64,000 nt of DNA, from the NCBI GenBank assembly GCA_030789695.1, contig CM061139.1, positions 109,838,837 through 109,902,836 on the forward strand, read 5' to 3'. This stretch comes from Scilla litardierei. Taxonomy: Eukaryota; Streptophyta; Magnoliopsida; Asparagales; Asparagaceae. Within the stretch, counting starts at the first letter, position 1. Each line of letters starts with the position of its first letter. A model generated the notes under the pieces. That model was not told the DNA's origin, did not search any database, and saw only the letters and a program-made list of their open reading frames with translations. Position numbers and translations under genes: made by a program. Below, piece after piece: positions 45,835 through 56,816 of this stretch.

Positions 45835-46703
45835 GTTTATGCAACGCCCCTGCAACTTTTCAACGGCGCATGTTAAGTATATTTGATGATATGGTTGAAA
45901 AGATTGTAGAAGTATTTATGGATGATTTTTCAGTATATGGTAACTCATTTTCTGTTTGTTTGACTAACTTGACTTGTGTGTTGAATAAATGAATGGAAAA
46001 GAACCTACTCCTTAACTGGGAAAAATGTCACTTCATGAACACTGAGGGCATTATCCTTGGTCACATAGTCTACAGTGAAGGAATACAGGTAGACAAATCC
46101 AAGGTGGAAGTCATCGAAAAGTTACATACTCCCAAATGCATTAAGGACATTCGGTCCTTCCTTGGTCATGCCGGATTCTACAGGCGGTTCAAAAAGGATT
46201 TTAATTTGATTTCACGTCCTTTATGTACACTTCTTATGCATGACACTGAATTCATTTGGACAGAAGAGCGTAAAAACTCTTTTAATACTTTAAAACAATC
46301 ACTTATATCTTCTCCCATTTTGTAGGTATCTGATTGGACACTGCCATTTGAAATCATGTGTGACGCCAGCAATTTTACAGTTGGCACAGTTCTTGGACAA
46401 CGAAAAGACAAATCTCCAGTTGTCATTTACTATGCACGCAAAAGTTTGAATGAAGCTCAGATGAACTACACTACCACAGAGAAGGAACTGCTTGCCATAG
46501 TCTTTGCATTGGAAAAATTCAGGAGCTACATTTTGGGATTTCCCATTATTATTTTTACAGATCATTCTGCTCTTAAATATCTTTTGTCTAAGAAAGATGC
46601 AAAGCCAAGACTTATACGTTGGATTTTACTTTTGTGGGAGTTCCAGGTGCAGATTAAGGATAAGAAAGGAGTTGAAAATCATGTGGCCGACCATCTTTCA
46701 TGA
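45835..46703 (+). pseudogene. Athila reverse transcriptase (C-terminal) and RNase H
   Basis: It continues the RT cut at 6310: GLCNAPATFQRRM, then the catalytic FMDDFSVYG near 45920 (F-x-D-D variant of YxDD). A stop interrupts near 45990, followed by GIILGHIVYSEGIQVD, RSFLGHAGFYRRF and a stop at 46323. RNase H follows: [13 protein letters not shown] (first Asp), [13 protein letters not shown] (Glu), [10 protein letters not shown] (Asp), ending ENHVADHLS at a stop (46703). These activities copy the RNA and degrade it from the hybrid. At least three stops inactivate the frame. Confidence 0.9.
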
Positions 46704-46959
46704 CTAACCATTGGTACCGAGTCTGCTTCCATTCCTATTGAAGACTCCATCCCAGATGAGCACCTATCTGTCGTCTCCACACTTCCATGGTATGCGGATA
46801 TTATCAATTACTTGGTAACTGGTAAGACCCCCTTAACTTGGTCAATTCAGGATAAGAAACGATTTAATCACGAGGTAAAATCATTTTTCTTTGATGATCC
46901 ATACCTTTATAAATATTGCAATGATCAAATAGTGAGGAGATGTATACCAGACCAAGAAA

Positions 46960-48077
46960 TAGATAGTCTTACATTTTTTTCATGAGAGTGCATGTCGGGG
47001 ACATTTTTCGGCTCATAAAACTGCGGCTAAAATTTTACAATGCGGATTTTATTGGCCAAGCATGTTTAAAGATACTTTTTATTTTGTAAATCATGCTTGC
47101 CTTGCCAGCAGTTGGGGGGAATAACCAAGAGGAATATGATGCCATTAAACCCCATATTGGAAATCGAAATTTTTGATTGTTGTGGTATTGACTTTATGGG
47201 GCTATTTCCCCTTCTTTTGGACATACTTTTATTTTACTCGCAATTGATTATGTGTCTAAATGGGTTGAAGCTATCCCTTGCAGGACAAATGATGCATCCG
47301 TCGTGCTCAAGTTCATGAAGGAACATATCTTTGCACGCTTTGGGGTGCCGAAGGCGATGATAAGTGATGGAGGCTCCCATTTTTGCAACTGCTTTTTTGC
47401 GAGCTTGATGATGAAGTTTGGGGTGAAGAACAAAGTCTCTACACCTTACCACCCCCAAACTAATGGCCATGCTTAGTTGGCAAACAGGGAGATAAAGAAT
47501 ATTCTCCAAAAGACAGTGAATCCTACTAAAAAGGATTGGAGCATCCGACTTCCTAAAGCATTGTGGGCATACCATACCGCCTACAAAACCGTATTAGGGA
47601 TGTCTCCTTACCATACTGTCTATGGCAAACATTGTCATTTACCCGTCGAGATTGAACATAAATCTTTTTGGGATGTTAAAAAACTCAATTTGATGCTGAA
47701 TCCTCTTCTTCTTTTCGCAGGTTACAATTGGTTGAACTTAAGGAGCTGAGGAGAGAAGCATATGACAATGCAAAATTGGGCAAAGAAAGATTGAAAGTAG
47801 CACATGATCGCACCATACTGAGGAGAAAATTTGTTCCAGGCCAAAAGTACTCATATACAATTCACGCTTGCATCTCTTTCCAGGAAAGCTACGCTCCAAG
47901 TGGAATGGACCTTATATTGTAAAATTGAGTTATCCACATGGAGCAGTGAACTTAGTCAACCCGAAAGATGGCAATGAGTTCAAGGTCAACGGCCAGCGCT
48001 TGAAGCACTCTCAAGAGCCATGGCCACAGAAGGACGACAACATGCTACTTACAGACCCACTTTTGGGTGGTAACTGA
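46960..48077 (+). pseudogene. Athila integrase
   Basis: The zinc finger (H-x-H region near 46985-47020 and cysteines near 47095-47105) is split by shifts. The core follows: IDFMGLFP (first Asp, about 47190), DYVSKWVEAI, SDGGSHFCN (second Asp, about 47365), TPYHPQTNGHA, a stop, and REIKNIL (Glu, near 47485). [20 protein letters not shown] and [14 protein letters not shown] are typical of Athila. The C-terminal part ([17 protein letters not shown]) ends at 48077. Multiple frameshifts prevent expression. Confidence 0.88.
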
Positions 48078-48236
48078 TTATGTGTGTTCTTTCCATAACT
48101 CTTTAGTATTAGTCTATATATTAATAAATAAATTTGCATCATACCCTTCAAACATCGAGGACTATGTTTACTTTTAGTTGGGGGGAGGAAGTGTTTGCAT
48201 TTTAAAAAAGTTTGCTTATATAGTTTGCTTATGTTT

Positions 48237-48290
<54 letters not shown>

Positions 48291-49256
48291 ACACACACAT
48301 ACCAAAAAAACAAAACAAAAACAGAGTGTTATGTTTTTCACCAAAACCATCTACATATCCATTTGAAGTGGAAATTCCATCGTATTTAATTGAACACTTA
48401 TATTCATTATTGTAAAATAAATTAAGAATACTTTACCCCTGCGTGGAATTTTAAATATCCTGACTTTCATGTACATTAGTGCATGTATCTGCAATTGTAA
48501 TCTCATGAAATTATTATTTGGTTCGGGCAATTTCATGTCACGAATGCGTTTTTGAATTGATAATTATGTGAAGAAGGTTATAAATTTTAAGGATATTGGC
48601 CAACCACATACACAGGCTTGCTGATTACTAAGTGATGGAGAATCTTACTCAAACATGTCTCATGTCAAAAAAAGCGAATAAAATGCACCGTTCTTTCAGC
48701 TTCTATTTAGTAGCCGGGTCCTCGTGCCTTAGGAAGTGTGGGGATTCGCCCAGAAAAATGAAGTATGGGGGAGTGCATAATAATCTTTAGACATTTCGAG
48801 TTATTAAGTCTGAGGGGGTTTCAAAACCTAATGCCCTAAAACCGTCTGGTTTGGGAGTCATTGACCTAACGCTCGTTACATGGATTGCTCTAAAAGTTAT
48901 CAAAAAACAAAAGAAAGAAAAAAAAGAAAAAAAGATATGAGATATTTTGAGTGGATTCAAGATCATGATCTTATGATTTGGATGTTGTGATGGCCTAATC
49001 CTATGAAATTTACAACTTAGGATATGTGATTACCTATTTCATTAAACAATTGCATTTGTGCGATACAATATGTGTAGATTGAGATAAGATTGTAATTGCA
49101 TTAGTCCATGAAAACACATGATAGAAATTGCACTTTGTTGGGTCATATTATTCTTAATTCATGTTAAGCTTATTGAAGTGAATATGGGGTGAATGACATA
49201 TTTTGGGAAATTTCGCTTATTTTGCTAAGAGACTAGCAAAAAGCTAGTTGGGGGTG
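48078..49256 (+). other. Athila 3' untranslated region with two polypurine tracts
   Basis: No ORF supported. A first purine tract AGTTGGGGGGAGGA lies at about 48176-48188, and the LTR-adjacent tract AGTTGGGGGTG at 49246-49256 directly precedes the 3' LTR. Purine-rich A/G tracts (AAAGAAAGAAAAAAAAG, near 48910) also occur. Intact Athila members often carry an env-like ORF here. None remains. Confidence 0.7.
48239..48299. repeat. (AC)n microsatellite
   Basis: About 61 bp of alternating CA with one interruption (CATACA) near the end. The His-Thr ORFs read across it are artefacts. Confidence 0.95.
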
Positions 49257-50660
49257 TGATTCTGAGAGAATATTACATTTTAACCACTCATTTAGACCGT
49301 ATTTTGCATATATGTAATATATATTTTATCTCTAATAAGTGTATTATTGTAATATCATTTAATAATAGAGTAAATCACTTGTTTATACGTAAAATACAAA
49401 TTTATGGCCTAATTTTGTCTCAATTTTATTTTCAGGAGAAGCTTGCAATTTTTCGGATCTAGCGGATATTTTTTCATATTTTTCGGAGATCGGAGCAAAT
49501 TTCTATGAATTAAAGGCCCAATAAATGTATTTATGCAAAGGGGAAATTAAAAAAATAAAACAAAAAAAAAGAAGTCACGACTGAGGCCGCCGCAATCAAT
49601 TGATTGCGGGCGGCACCCGCCCTGTGTTTCCCACGTGGGCGACGCCCGCATACCTTGATTAGACCCAGCTGCCCAGTTTTGCCATGCGGGTTGCGTAACC
49701 CGCAAGCCCAATAAGCCTATTTTCCTATAAAAAGAGGGTATTTTGAGCATAACTTCATCACCAAAACTCCGAATTGAGAAATTCTTGCGCCAAAATTCTC
49801 TCCATCAAATTCCAGATAACATTTTGCAGCTTTGGAAGAAGTTTGGGCTCGTTTGGGCATCAAAAGTGGTGAAAAACTCCTTGTTTTCTCTTGTTTTTAT
49901 TAAATTTGTATTAGTTTTGTATTACGTTTTGTATTAAATTCATGTTTCTAGTAATGAAACTTGTTGTTTTTGTTACCATGCTTGGCTAAGATTCTGTGGG
50001 TGTGTTGTGTGGAAGTTAGTGTTGCTAGGATCTAGCTTTCATATCTCCATATATTATGCAATTATCAAAACCGTTAAAAACATCGATTTCTTCTCTTTTT
50101 GAATTATGCACAATCCGTAGAGGAATCCGCTTAGGATGACATGCTGCGAGGTATCGTCTAAGTGCATTAATCCGTAGAGGATCCCAAGGAGGGTGATGAA
50201 CCGCGAGGTTCATCTTTTATATTTTATTATTCGAAGAAGTCAACGATTTTTGCGATTATCTTTTTAATTGAAAATCATCGTTTTTAAAGCTTTATCTTCC
50301 GATCCACATACATTGGTATGGATGTGAGATTGAGAATCTATGGAGAATGAATAGCATAACCTACTGCAACACTAACAGAAACACAACACACACATGCTTT
50401 TTATAAATCATATTTTCACGTTCACGATATGCTATTTTCGTAAATTCTCAGAACGACTTTTACCTCACGTTAATCCAAATCAAAAATTGCCTTCGAAGGG
50501 TGGTTCATCTCTCATCAAATAACTTTTCTTGCTTAATTTTAAATTGTAAAACTTGCAGGCTTCTTTATAATTGAGGAATACAATCCTGGACTCATCAAGT
50601 TTTACTACTTGACCGACGTCCTATACTTGGGATTATCAGTACATCTTTTTGGACCAGTCA
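49257..50660 (+). repeat. Athila 3' LTR
   Basis: 1,404 bp, aligning to 1422-2902. It keeps a good TATA box (CCTATAAAAAGAGG, 49724-49737). The GC-rich palindromic block upstream (about 49580-49625) is much shorter than in the 5' LTR. The shared sequence runs on for 8 bases past the inferred end (AGTTTTTG, 50661-50668), so the exact boundary is uncertain. Confidence 0.87.
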
Positions 50661-50668
50661 AGTTTTTG

Positions 50669-51146
50669 TGCATGGACACAATAGTGCGTCCTCCTCCTCT
50701 TCACTTCAAAGAAGTACTGGAACAGCGTCAAGGACAGGCTCAAGGTGCTGGCGAGGCAGAGGACGACGAACCTGACCAACAAACCAAAGGAGCAAGGCGC
50801 CAGCGCGAAGAGCGGGAGCTCCAGGAAATTCAAGAGGCGAAGAAGATGAGGGTTGATCAGGAAGCGGAGCCCTAATTCGAAGGACCGAAGATAGGCCCCA
50901 ACTTCATCATCTCTGGGCCAACACACCCTCTCATCGGGTCTGGGAAGGCGCACTTCGTAGACAGACAAACCGCACACGAATCTCCCGAATGTTGACCCTG
51001 TCCGGCCTGCATCGGGTGGCTGCGATCATCCTCGGAACTTCTACTTGGAACATTTTCTGCCTCCACCGCCACATTTCCTCCTCCATCGACTCTTCCTTCA
51101 CCACACCACTACCACCTCCGGCCTCAAAATGAGAATCCATCGACAA
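50669..51146 (-). pseudogene. Tat/Ogre-type 'putative gypsy type transposon' ORF, upstream part
   Basis: On the minus strand an ORF starts at 51146 (MDSHFEAGGGSG), acidic at first. After a frameshift it reads VRLPRPDERVC, DDEVGAYLRSFELGLRFLIN and FQYFFEVKRRRTHYCV. This is the RLPRPGER...YxxxFxxGLRFPL...LFxxKR pattern of the plant PF04195 domain found in ORF1/gag regions of Tat/Ogre elements. The frame meets the Athila insertion at 50669 and continues at 1421. A TATA-like GGCTATAAGT lies about 170 bp upstream (51317-51309). Confidence 0.6.
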
Positions 51147-51639
51147 AGAGGATCGAGAAAGTACCTTGCAGAGAGTGGCCGGACTAGAAGGACGGTCGGA
51201 ACAGAAGCTCCGGTGTCAGCAGCAATAACGGCGGAGGCGATCGGTGAACCGGAACAGAAAAGCTTGAAGAAATCGGAGGAAACTTTCGATCTTTCCTCCC
51301 ACTCTCTACTTATAGCCAGCAGCAGGTCATCTCAACCGTCGAAGCACCACCACGCGGCGCCAATCCGAATCACTCTGATGCCTCGACTGCCCCCCCGGTC
51401 GCATCCGCCACACGTCACATCCTGGGTAACTGAGACCCCTCGATTCCTCTCCGCACTTTCAAATCGTAATTATGACGGCAAAAGGAAGGGCATGTATTTC
51501 TAAAAAACCACCGCTACCATTTCCGAGTTCAGCACGAAGGCTATCCCGTCTCACCCGAATAGGGGCAGGGATAGTGCGTCATAGTGCATCATCCGACCTG
51601 AGCCGGGCTTCCGCCCCAAGCTCGAATGACGAGGGCAAT
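51147..51639 (-). promoter_or_regulatory. 5' leader and possible promoter of the Tat-like ORF
   Basis: GC-rich sequence without a supported gene on the plus strand. On the minus strand a TATA-like box (51317-51309) is followed by a pyrimidine-rich leader up to the ATG at 51146. No primer-binding site was found between them. Confidence 0.35.
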
Positions 51640-52695
51640 TGTTACGCCCTAAAGATAGTGCTACCCTGAACTTCAATCCGAGCTCGCATCACACGCAGCC
51701 AACTCGGCCCCTCCATCGACCGAGTCCCCTACTGGCAAAAAGGGGAACTTCGACCTACCTCTGCCGACTACTCAGATCATTCCCCTTAGCCAGCTGGTTG
51801 CTTATCACCTTGAAGAGCATCCCGGCTGAGAGGAAAGGGCACACTATGCCCCGTGCCTAGCCAGGCGGGCACCCGCTTCCCTTCGAGCTCGCCAGGAATA
51901 CAAGCAGGGCGCTCATCGCTCATCGAGGGCGACCAAGAGGTTCGAGAGTGGCCCCGCTCCATCGACGCTTCCTGACGACCCTTTGGCTCATCAAACATGA
52001 CAAACAACCTAGTACAAGGACACCACTGACGCTTCCGCTGCTCGACAGCCTGACAAAGCACCCCCTGGCTGCTATACCCCCTGACCGTTGGAGCTTTCAG
52101 CTCTGACACCCTGATAAAGTACCACAGGCCATTGCACCATCTGACAAAAGCATGGCTGACACGCATATGTCTGACATCCTCGTTCGAAGCTTCCGCTGAC
52201 AGACGCGCCAGCTCAGCACGCCAGGTCAGCCTCACCTAACCGCCTCTATTAGGTATAAATACCCCTTCACCTCCATCGAGAAAGGGGTTGGCTAATTGAC
52301 TCTAATTCTGATTACTCACACACAAGAGCAAAGGTCTCCCATATCTTTGTTCTTCCACTATAGCTCGCCACGTAAGGCCGACTCACTTTCAGTCCGACCT
52401 GCATGCTAGCACCCGTTTCTCAGTCCTAATTCTAACTTAGGCATCGGAGAGGCTAAGGGTTGGACCCCAACCTGGCCTTTCTGACGAGCTGCTTCGTGCG
52501 CAGGTGAGTTCGCCTCCGCAGAAAGTAGTCAGCGTCCGTCTCTGGCAGTGCGGCGGACAAGCATAGTACTCGCAAAGTTGATCCGGTGGCCGGCCTTTGC
52601 AGTGTGTTTAGCCTCGTCACCCCACTCACCACCTGTCTAACAGCCTACCTAGACTTCATCCCCCTTACAACCATCGTGCCTTTGGTTCCCTAACA
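51640..52695 (+). repeat. Tat-like LTR
   Basis: It begins TGTTACGCCC and ends TTCCCTAACA, with 5-bp inverted termini TGTTA/TAACA. A TATA box (GGTATAAATACCCC, 52252-52265) is followed by leader-type sequence containing TAACTTAGGCATCGGAGAGG, a pattern common in Tat/Retand-type LTRs. No matching LTR, primer site or duplication was found, so it is a solo or truncated LTR. Confidence 0.5.
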
Positions 52696-52699
52696 AACA

Positions 52700-52924
52700 T
52701 GAAAACAGAGAAGAGAATTAATATTTCTCTATTGATCTGTGTCAAATTATACAATGACTATTACTTAATATATACAAAGTTCAAACAAGAGGCTTGGGAG
52801 TCCAAACGTCATCAGCACGGGTATTGAAGCATCAACACGGGAGTCGAAGCGGTAGAGCTCGGGAACCCAAGAGACACAACTTGGGAACCCAACCGACTGT
52901 GGAGTAACCAAGACATATTTAACA
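52700..52924 (-). repeat. Copia LTR (225 bp), minus strand
   Basis: In minus sense it starts TGTTAAATATG at 52924 and ends CTCTGTTTTCA at 52700. It is preceded by the polypurine tract TTGAGGGGGGG (52935-52925) and the RNase H end. The short LTR fits an Ale-type or similar small copia. Confidence 0.7.
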
Positions 52925-52937
52925 CCCCCCCTCAAAC

Positions 52938-53610
52938 TCATGGTGGATCAACTACTGAGAGTTTGGACAAGAAGTGCCGTAATTGAGTAGCAGTCTGGGC
53001 TTTTGTGAAAAGATCAGCAATTTGATCTTTGGATGCAAGATATGGAAGTGAAATACGACGCGCCTGGTATTCTTGACGCACAATGTGACAGTCAACCTCG
53101 ATGTGTTTTGTTCGTTCATAAAAGACAGGATTAAGAGCAATGTAAATGGCACTCTTATTGTCACAATGCATAGGAACAGGCATTGGAATACGAACTCCCA
53201 TGTCACGCAAAAGGTGACATAGCCAACGAATCTCAAGAGTAGTGTCAGCCATGGCCCGGTATTCAGCTTCAGTACTTGAACGAGAGACAATGGCTTGACG
53301 TTTGCTCTGCCAAGATATAAGAGAGGAACCAAGACATATGCAGTATCCAGTAGTAGAACGTCGAGTGTCAGGATCATCTGCCCATCCGGCATCTGAGTAA
53401 GCTTGTAGAGTCAATGATGAATCGGATGGGAATAATATGGAGCGAGTGATGGTGCTTTTAAGATACCGAAGAATTCTAAGTAGAGCTATGTAATGAACTG
53501 TCGTCGGATTAGCCATAAACTGACTGAGAATGTGTATAGCATGAGCAATATCAGGGCGAGTAGCTGATAAATAAACAAGTGCACCAACAAGCTCACGATA
53601 TCTGGTATGA
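52938..53610 (-). pseudogene. Copia RT C-terminus and RNase H
   Basis: From about 53610 a shifted frame reads the LVGALVYLSATRPDIAHAI signature. The main ORF (53516-52938) then reads HYIALLRILRYLKST, AYSDAGWADDPDTRRSTTGYC (first RNase H Asp), SRSSTEAEYRAMA (Glu) and DNKSAIYIALNP (Asp), ending near the polypurine tract. Only the 3' end of the element survives. The upstream side is cut at about 53611, where element-A-like LTR sequence begins. Confidence 0.9.
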
Positions 53611-53611
53611 T

Positions 53612-53852
53612 TAGACTCTTTTCCTTTAGCCTGGTGGCTTTTCTGGATGTTGAACTCATTTTCTTGTTGGACAATGTATGAGATGTGAGATTTTATTTCA
53701 GTCTCTCCTTGTGTTATTATTGTTATTCTGTTGTGGTTACAGGGACCTGCTTATGTATTATTGACGCTTATCGGGTTTGGGGCTTCATGGCTCCACTCTC
53801 GTGTGGACCTTTTCACGTCTCGCCTCCATTTTAGGGAAGCGGGTCGTGACAC
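53612..53852 (+). repeat. 3' fragment of an element-A-like LTR
   Basis: Sequence from AGACTCTTTTCC through TAGCCTGGTGGCTTTT to GCGGGTCGTGACA matches the last 240 bp of element A's LTR (compare 22170-22411) with moderate divergence. The rest of this LTR is missing. It represents a separate, older copy of the family. Confidence 0.85.
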
Positions 53853-53866
53853 TTTCCCTTATCCAT

Positions 53867-56792
53867 TGTAACGGCCTGAATTTTTTTAGACTTATTTCTT
53901 TCGATCGTGCGTACCGGTATTTTACTTCAGTCATTCAGACAATTTTTCGACCGTACGTTCTCTGCTACGAGTCGACGCGAGCGCGTCTCTGTTTCCGTTT
54001 TTACCGTGATACAATTAATTTACAATCAAGTTTAGCTATATACTTTAACGTAATTATTTAACTAATTACTTGACTTAAATTATCTTGTTAATCGCTTTAA
54101 ATGTTCACTAGTTACTTTATTTATTTTAATAATTACGTTTAAATTCACTTAATTACTTAATTACATTAAGTCCTAACTTAGCATAACCTGTCATCCACAT
54201 TTAAATTTTTATAAGTAGGGCTAAAAAGTATAACACGTTTTGAAGACAGATACATCCCCCTAAAAAGAGATTAGTCAACAAAATGATTCATCCTCATTTT
54301 TAAATCAAAACACACACGTTTTGAAGGCCGGTTCCTCCCCCTCACGATTAGTCAAGACAACAAATTAATTCCCAATCCTAATCAGAAACCTAATCGTTTG
54401 ACAAATGAAAAGGTTGTCCCCTGCTGAATCTTCTTAAGACGTCTTCTTCATGCGGACTCCTCTGCAAAACAAATCATCACCAAAACAGTTTTCCCAAACA
54501 AAATTTCTCCCCTAATCTTCATCCCCAATCAGCCCCAAACCAATTTCCCCAATTCATTTGCAAACCCTAATCCATTCCCCAAATCAAAACAGAAACACAA
54601 TTTCAGATTCTTCCCAAAAATCAACCCATTTCCCAAACAAAAATCATCTGCAAATTGGAAGAACAAATCCAAATCAGAAACATACAAATCTGAAAACTTC
54701 ATTTCAGATTCAACATATCTCAAACAAAACAAACACATTTCTGATTTTTCTCTCTACCAACAAACAAACCCTCTTCTTCCTCCTCCTTCCTCCTCCCCTC
54801 ACCATGGCCGCCGACCCCCAGCGCCTGGAACCGCTGCCGCCGTTGCACTGGAGCGCGCGTCGCCGCCGGCCTGCCCCTTCGTTCTTCTTCCCGAACGCGC
54901 GAAGGTGAGGTCTCCACTCCACTTAGTGAAGTGCTGCCTGCAAACTTCGAAATGAACAAAACAACAACAACAGAAAACGAAATGAAGAAGACAAAAGAAG
55001 AGGAGATAGGTTTTAATAAAGGAATAGAATTAACAGCATATGGCCCTATAGTAATAAAAATAAGATAGAGAGAAAGAGTAAGAAATAGAGATAGATAGCC
55101 TTAATAAATGAAAGAGAGATAGTGGCAGTCGTATTAAGGAGCCTGACTTGTTTTTAAAAAAAATCTAAAATGATGAATGGGCAGTCTTTAATGTGTATGA
55201 AGTATAGAGGGGGACAGTATGAGTAAGGGGGAATATTAAAAAAATGATTAAAAAGAGGAGACAGCCTTTGGTTTTAGTAAAGAAAAGTTACAGGGAGAGA
55301 GAGTGTGTTAATTTGTATAATAGGTAGGTATAGGAGTCAGTGGGGGGTATTAATATAATGATAACATGATGATAACCATATAATTAACTAATATTGGGTT
55401 AACGTTAATAAGATTGTTAATATTAATTAACTGGCTAGTATTAAAATTTTGGTAGCTTATTGTTAGATAATATCAGAATGAAATGAGGTGTATCAGGCTA
55501 GTGTAACACATATAGACATCGGCATCAGATAAAATTAGACGAACCCAATTCGGGGATTAACCCGATATTTTGATTATCTCACAAAAAAATCTAATTCTGT
55601 GAATTCTTTAACCAAAATAGAGAACCAGGAGTACCAACACGTAATACCCGTCGAGACGAACCCAACGGCACCAAAATCACCGAGATCAGGCAAGTATACG
55701 ATTTATAATGAATTTACGAAGTTGGATGTTAAATTAGTCTTTTGTATGTAAATGTTGCTCGTTACTATCGTAACCATGGAAATTGTTGTATAAAGTTAAC
55801 TGGTCTTGTTATTTAATTGCTGCATGCCTTGAAATAATTAACTAGCGTGTGACATCGTGAGATCGTGCGCCTCGGAGGCGAAATCGTGACTTTCGTGATG
55901 TCATTGAGTTGACAAATTCATGTTTGTAATTCGTGAATTAGGTTGGCTCGTGTTCCAGCACAAATCTTGGGTGGGGTAATGGTTGAGCGGCTGCTAGGCG
56001 TATGAACGAGTACTCTCTTCAAGGGCACCACCCGTATGCGGTGGGTTAGCGTCAATCACGGTAAGCCCCCGTGAGAAGAACGACTCACTCATCACGACCT
56101 AAAGGCGAGAACCCTATTATAGACATGAAATGCTAACAATCGTGAATACTAACAATCGTGAAATGCTAACATGAAACTTGCAACTTGAAATTGTCATCTC
56201 AGTTGAATTGACATGCTAATGAACCAAAGAAAGGATTTACTTTACTTGTTAAACTGCTTAGAACTGCATGATAGGATGCCTTTTACTTTATTTCAGCATG
56301 TTTAATCTTGTTGTCGCTATCTCATTTAAACTATTAATGACTCTTAAATTCAGTATAAATTTGTATATATCTTGCCTTGGGTTTCTAATCTCTACTTGCA
56401 GACCCTTGCTGACATACATTCATGTTTTTGGATGTATGTCAGATCCTGAGCTATAGCACCAGGAGGACTAGTTGAGATAGCTGAACCAGTGGACCAAGAC
56501 TTGTTGAACTAGTGAACTTTCATTGCACTTCTTTTCATTGTTGTACGAGTTATAAGACCCACTTCTCTTTTCTCCATTTGTTGTAATTCCGTTGAGACGG
56601 TTGAGATTGTAATAATGTTTTATTTATCTGCGTTGTTTTAAGTAATGCAAGCAAGAACCTGCGGTTTTTCACACAGACGCTTATTGTGTTAAGTCAAGGA
56701 GGAAAGAAAAGCAAAAGTACCTCCTCCTCACTTGCACAAGCGGGCCCGTTCACGTCCTCGCTCTCAAGCCTAATGGGAAGCAAGGCGTGACA
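53867..56792 (+). repeat. Element B 5' LTR
   Basis: 2,926 bp, near-identical to 60021-62980 (scattered substitutions and small indels; the 3' copy is 34 bp longer overall). A pyrimidine/A-rich leader (54420-54800) leads to an ATG in a short GC-rich stretch (CACCATGGCCGCCGACC, 54800-54816) that opens a small ORF differing in length between the two LTRs. The ORF is therefore unlikely to be constrained. Confidence 0.93.
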
Positions 56793-56800
56793 GGTTTTAG

Positions 56801-56816
56801 TGGTGGCCCATGCAGG
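56801..56816 (+). other. Element B primer-binding site (tRNA-Ile type)
   Basis: TGGTGGCCCATGCAGG starts 8 bases after the LTR end, identical in sequence and offset to element A. It is complementary to the expected 3' end of plant tRNA-Ile. Confidence 0.7.

Larger units (their letters stand above)
1422..50660 (+). mobile_element. Athila-type Ty3-gypsy retrotransposon, interrupted
   Basis: Two direct LTRs (1422-2902 and 49257-50660) flank a primer-binding site, gag, protease, RT, RNase H and integrase on the plus strand, in the order expected for Ty3-gypsy elements. The tRNA-Asp-like primer site, the protease motif DLGSSVN, the RT segment GWRMCIDFKK and the integrase segment DYVSKWVEAI point to the Athila lineage. 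A Sirevirus sits in the RT between 6310 and 45835. Without it and its nested cargo the element is about 9.7 kb. No env-like ORF is visible between integrase and the 3' LTR. Many stops make it inactive. No clean target-site duplication is seen. Confidence 0.9.

Noticed and set aside
48178..48389. His-Thr repeat ORFs on the plus strand and Val-Cys ORF on the minus strand
   Set aside because: Artefact of the (AC)n microsatellite.
54558..54908. 116-codon ORF in element B 5' LTR ending in a GC-rich stretch (counterpart near 60950)
   Set aside because: The two LTR copies differ by indels that change the frame, and the ORF has no motif. It is more likely transcribed leader than a gene.
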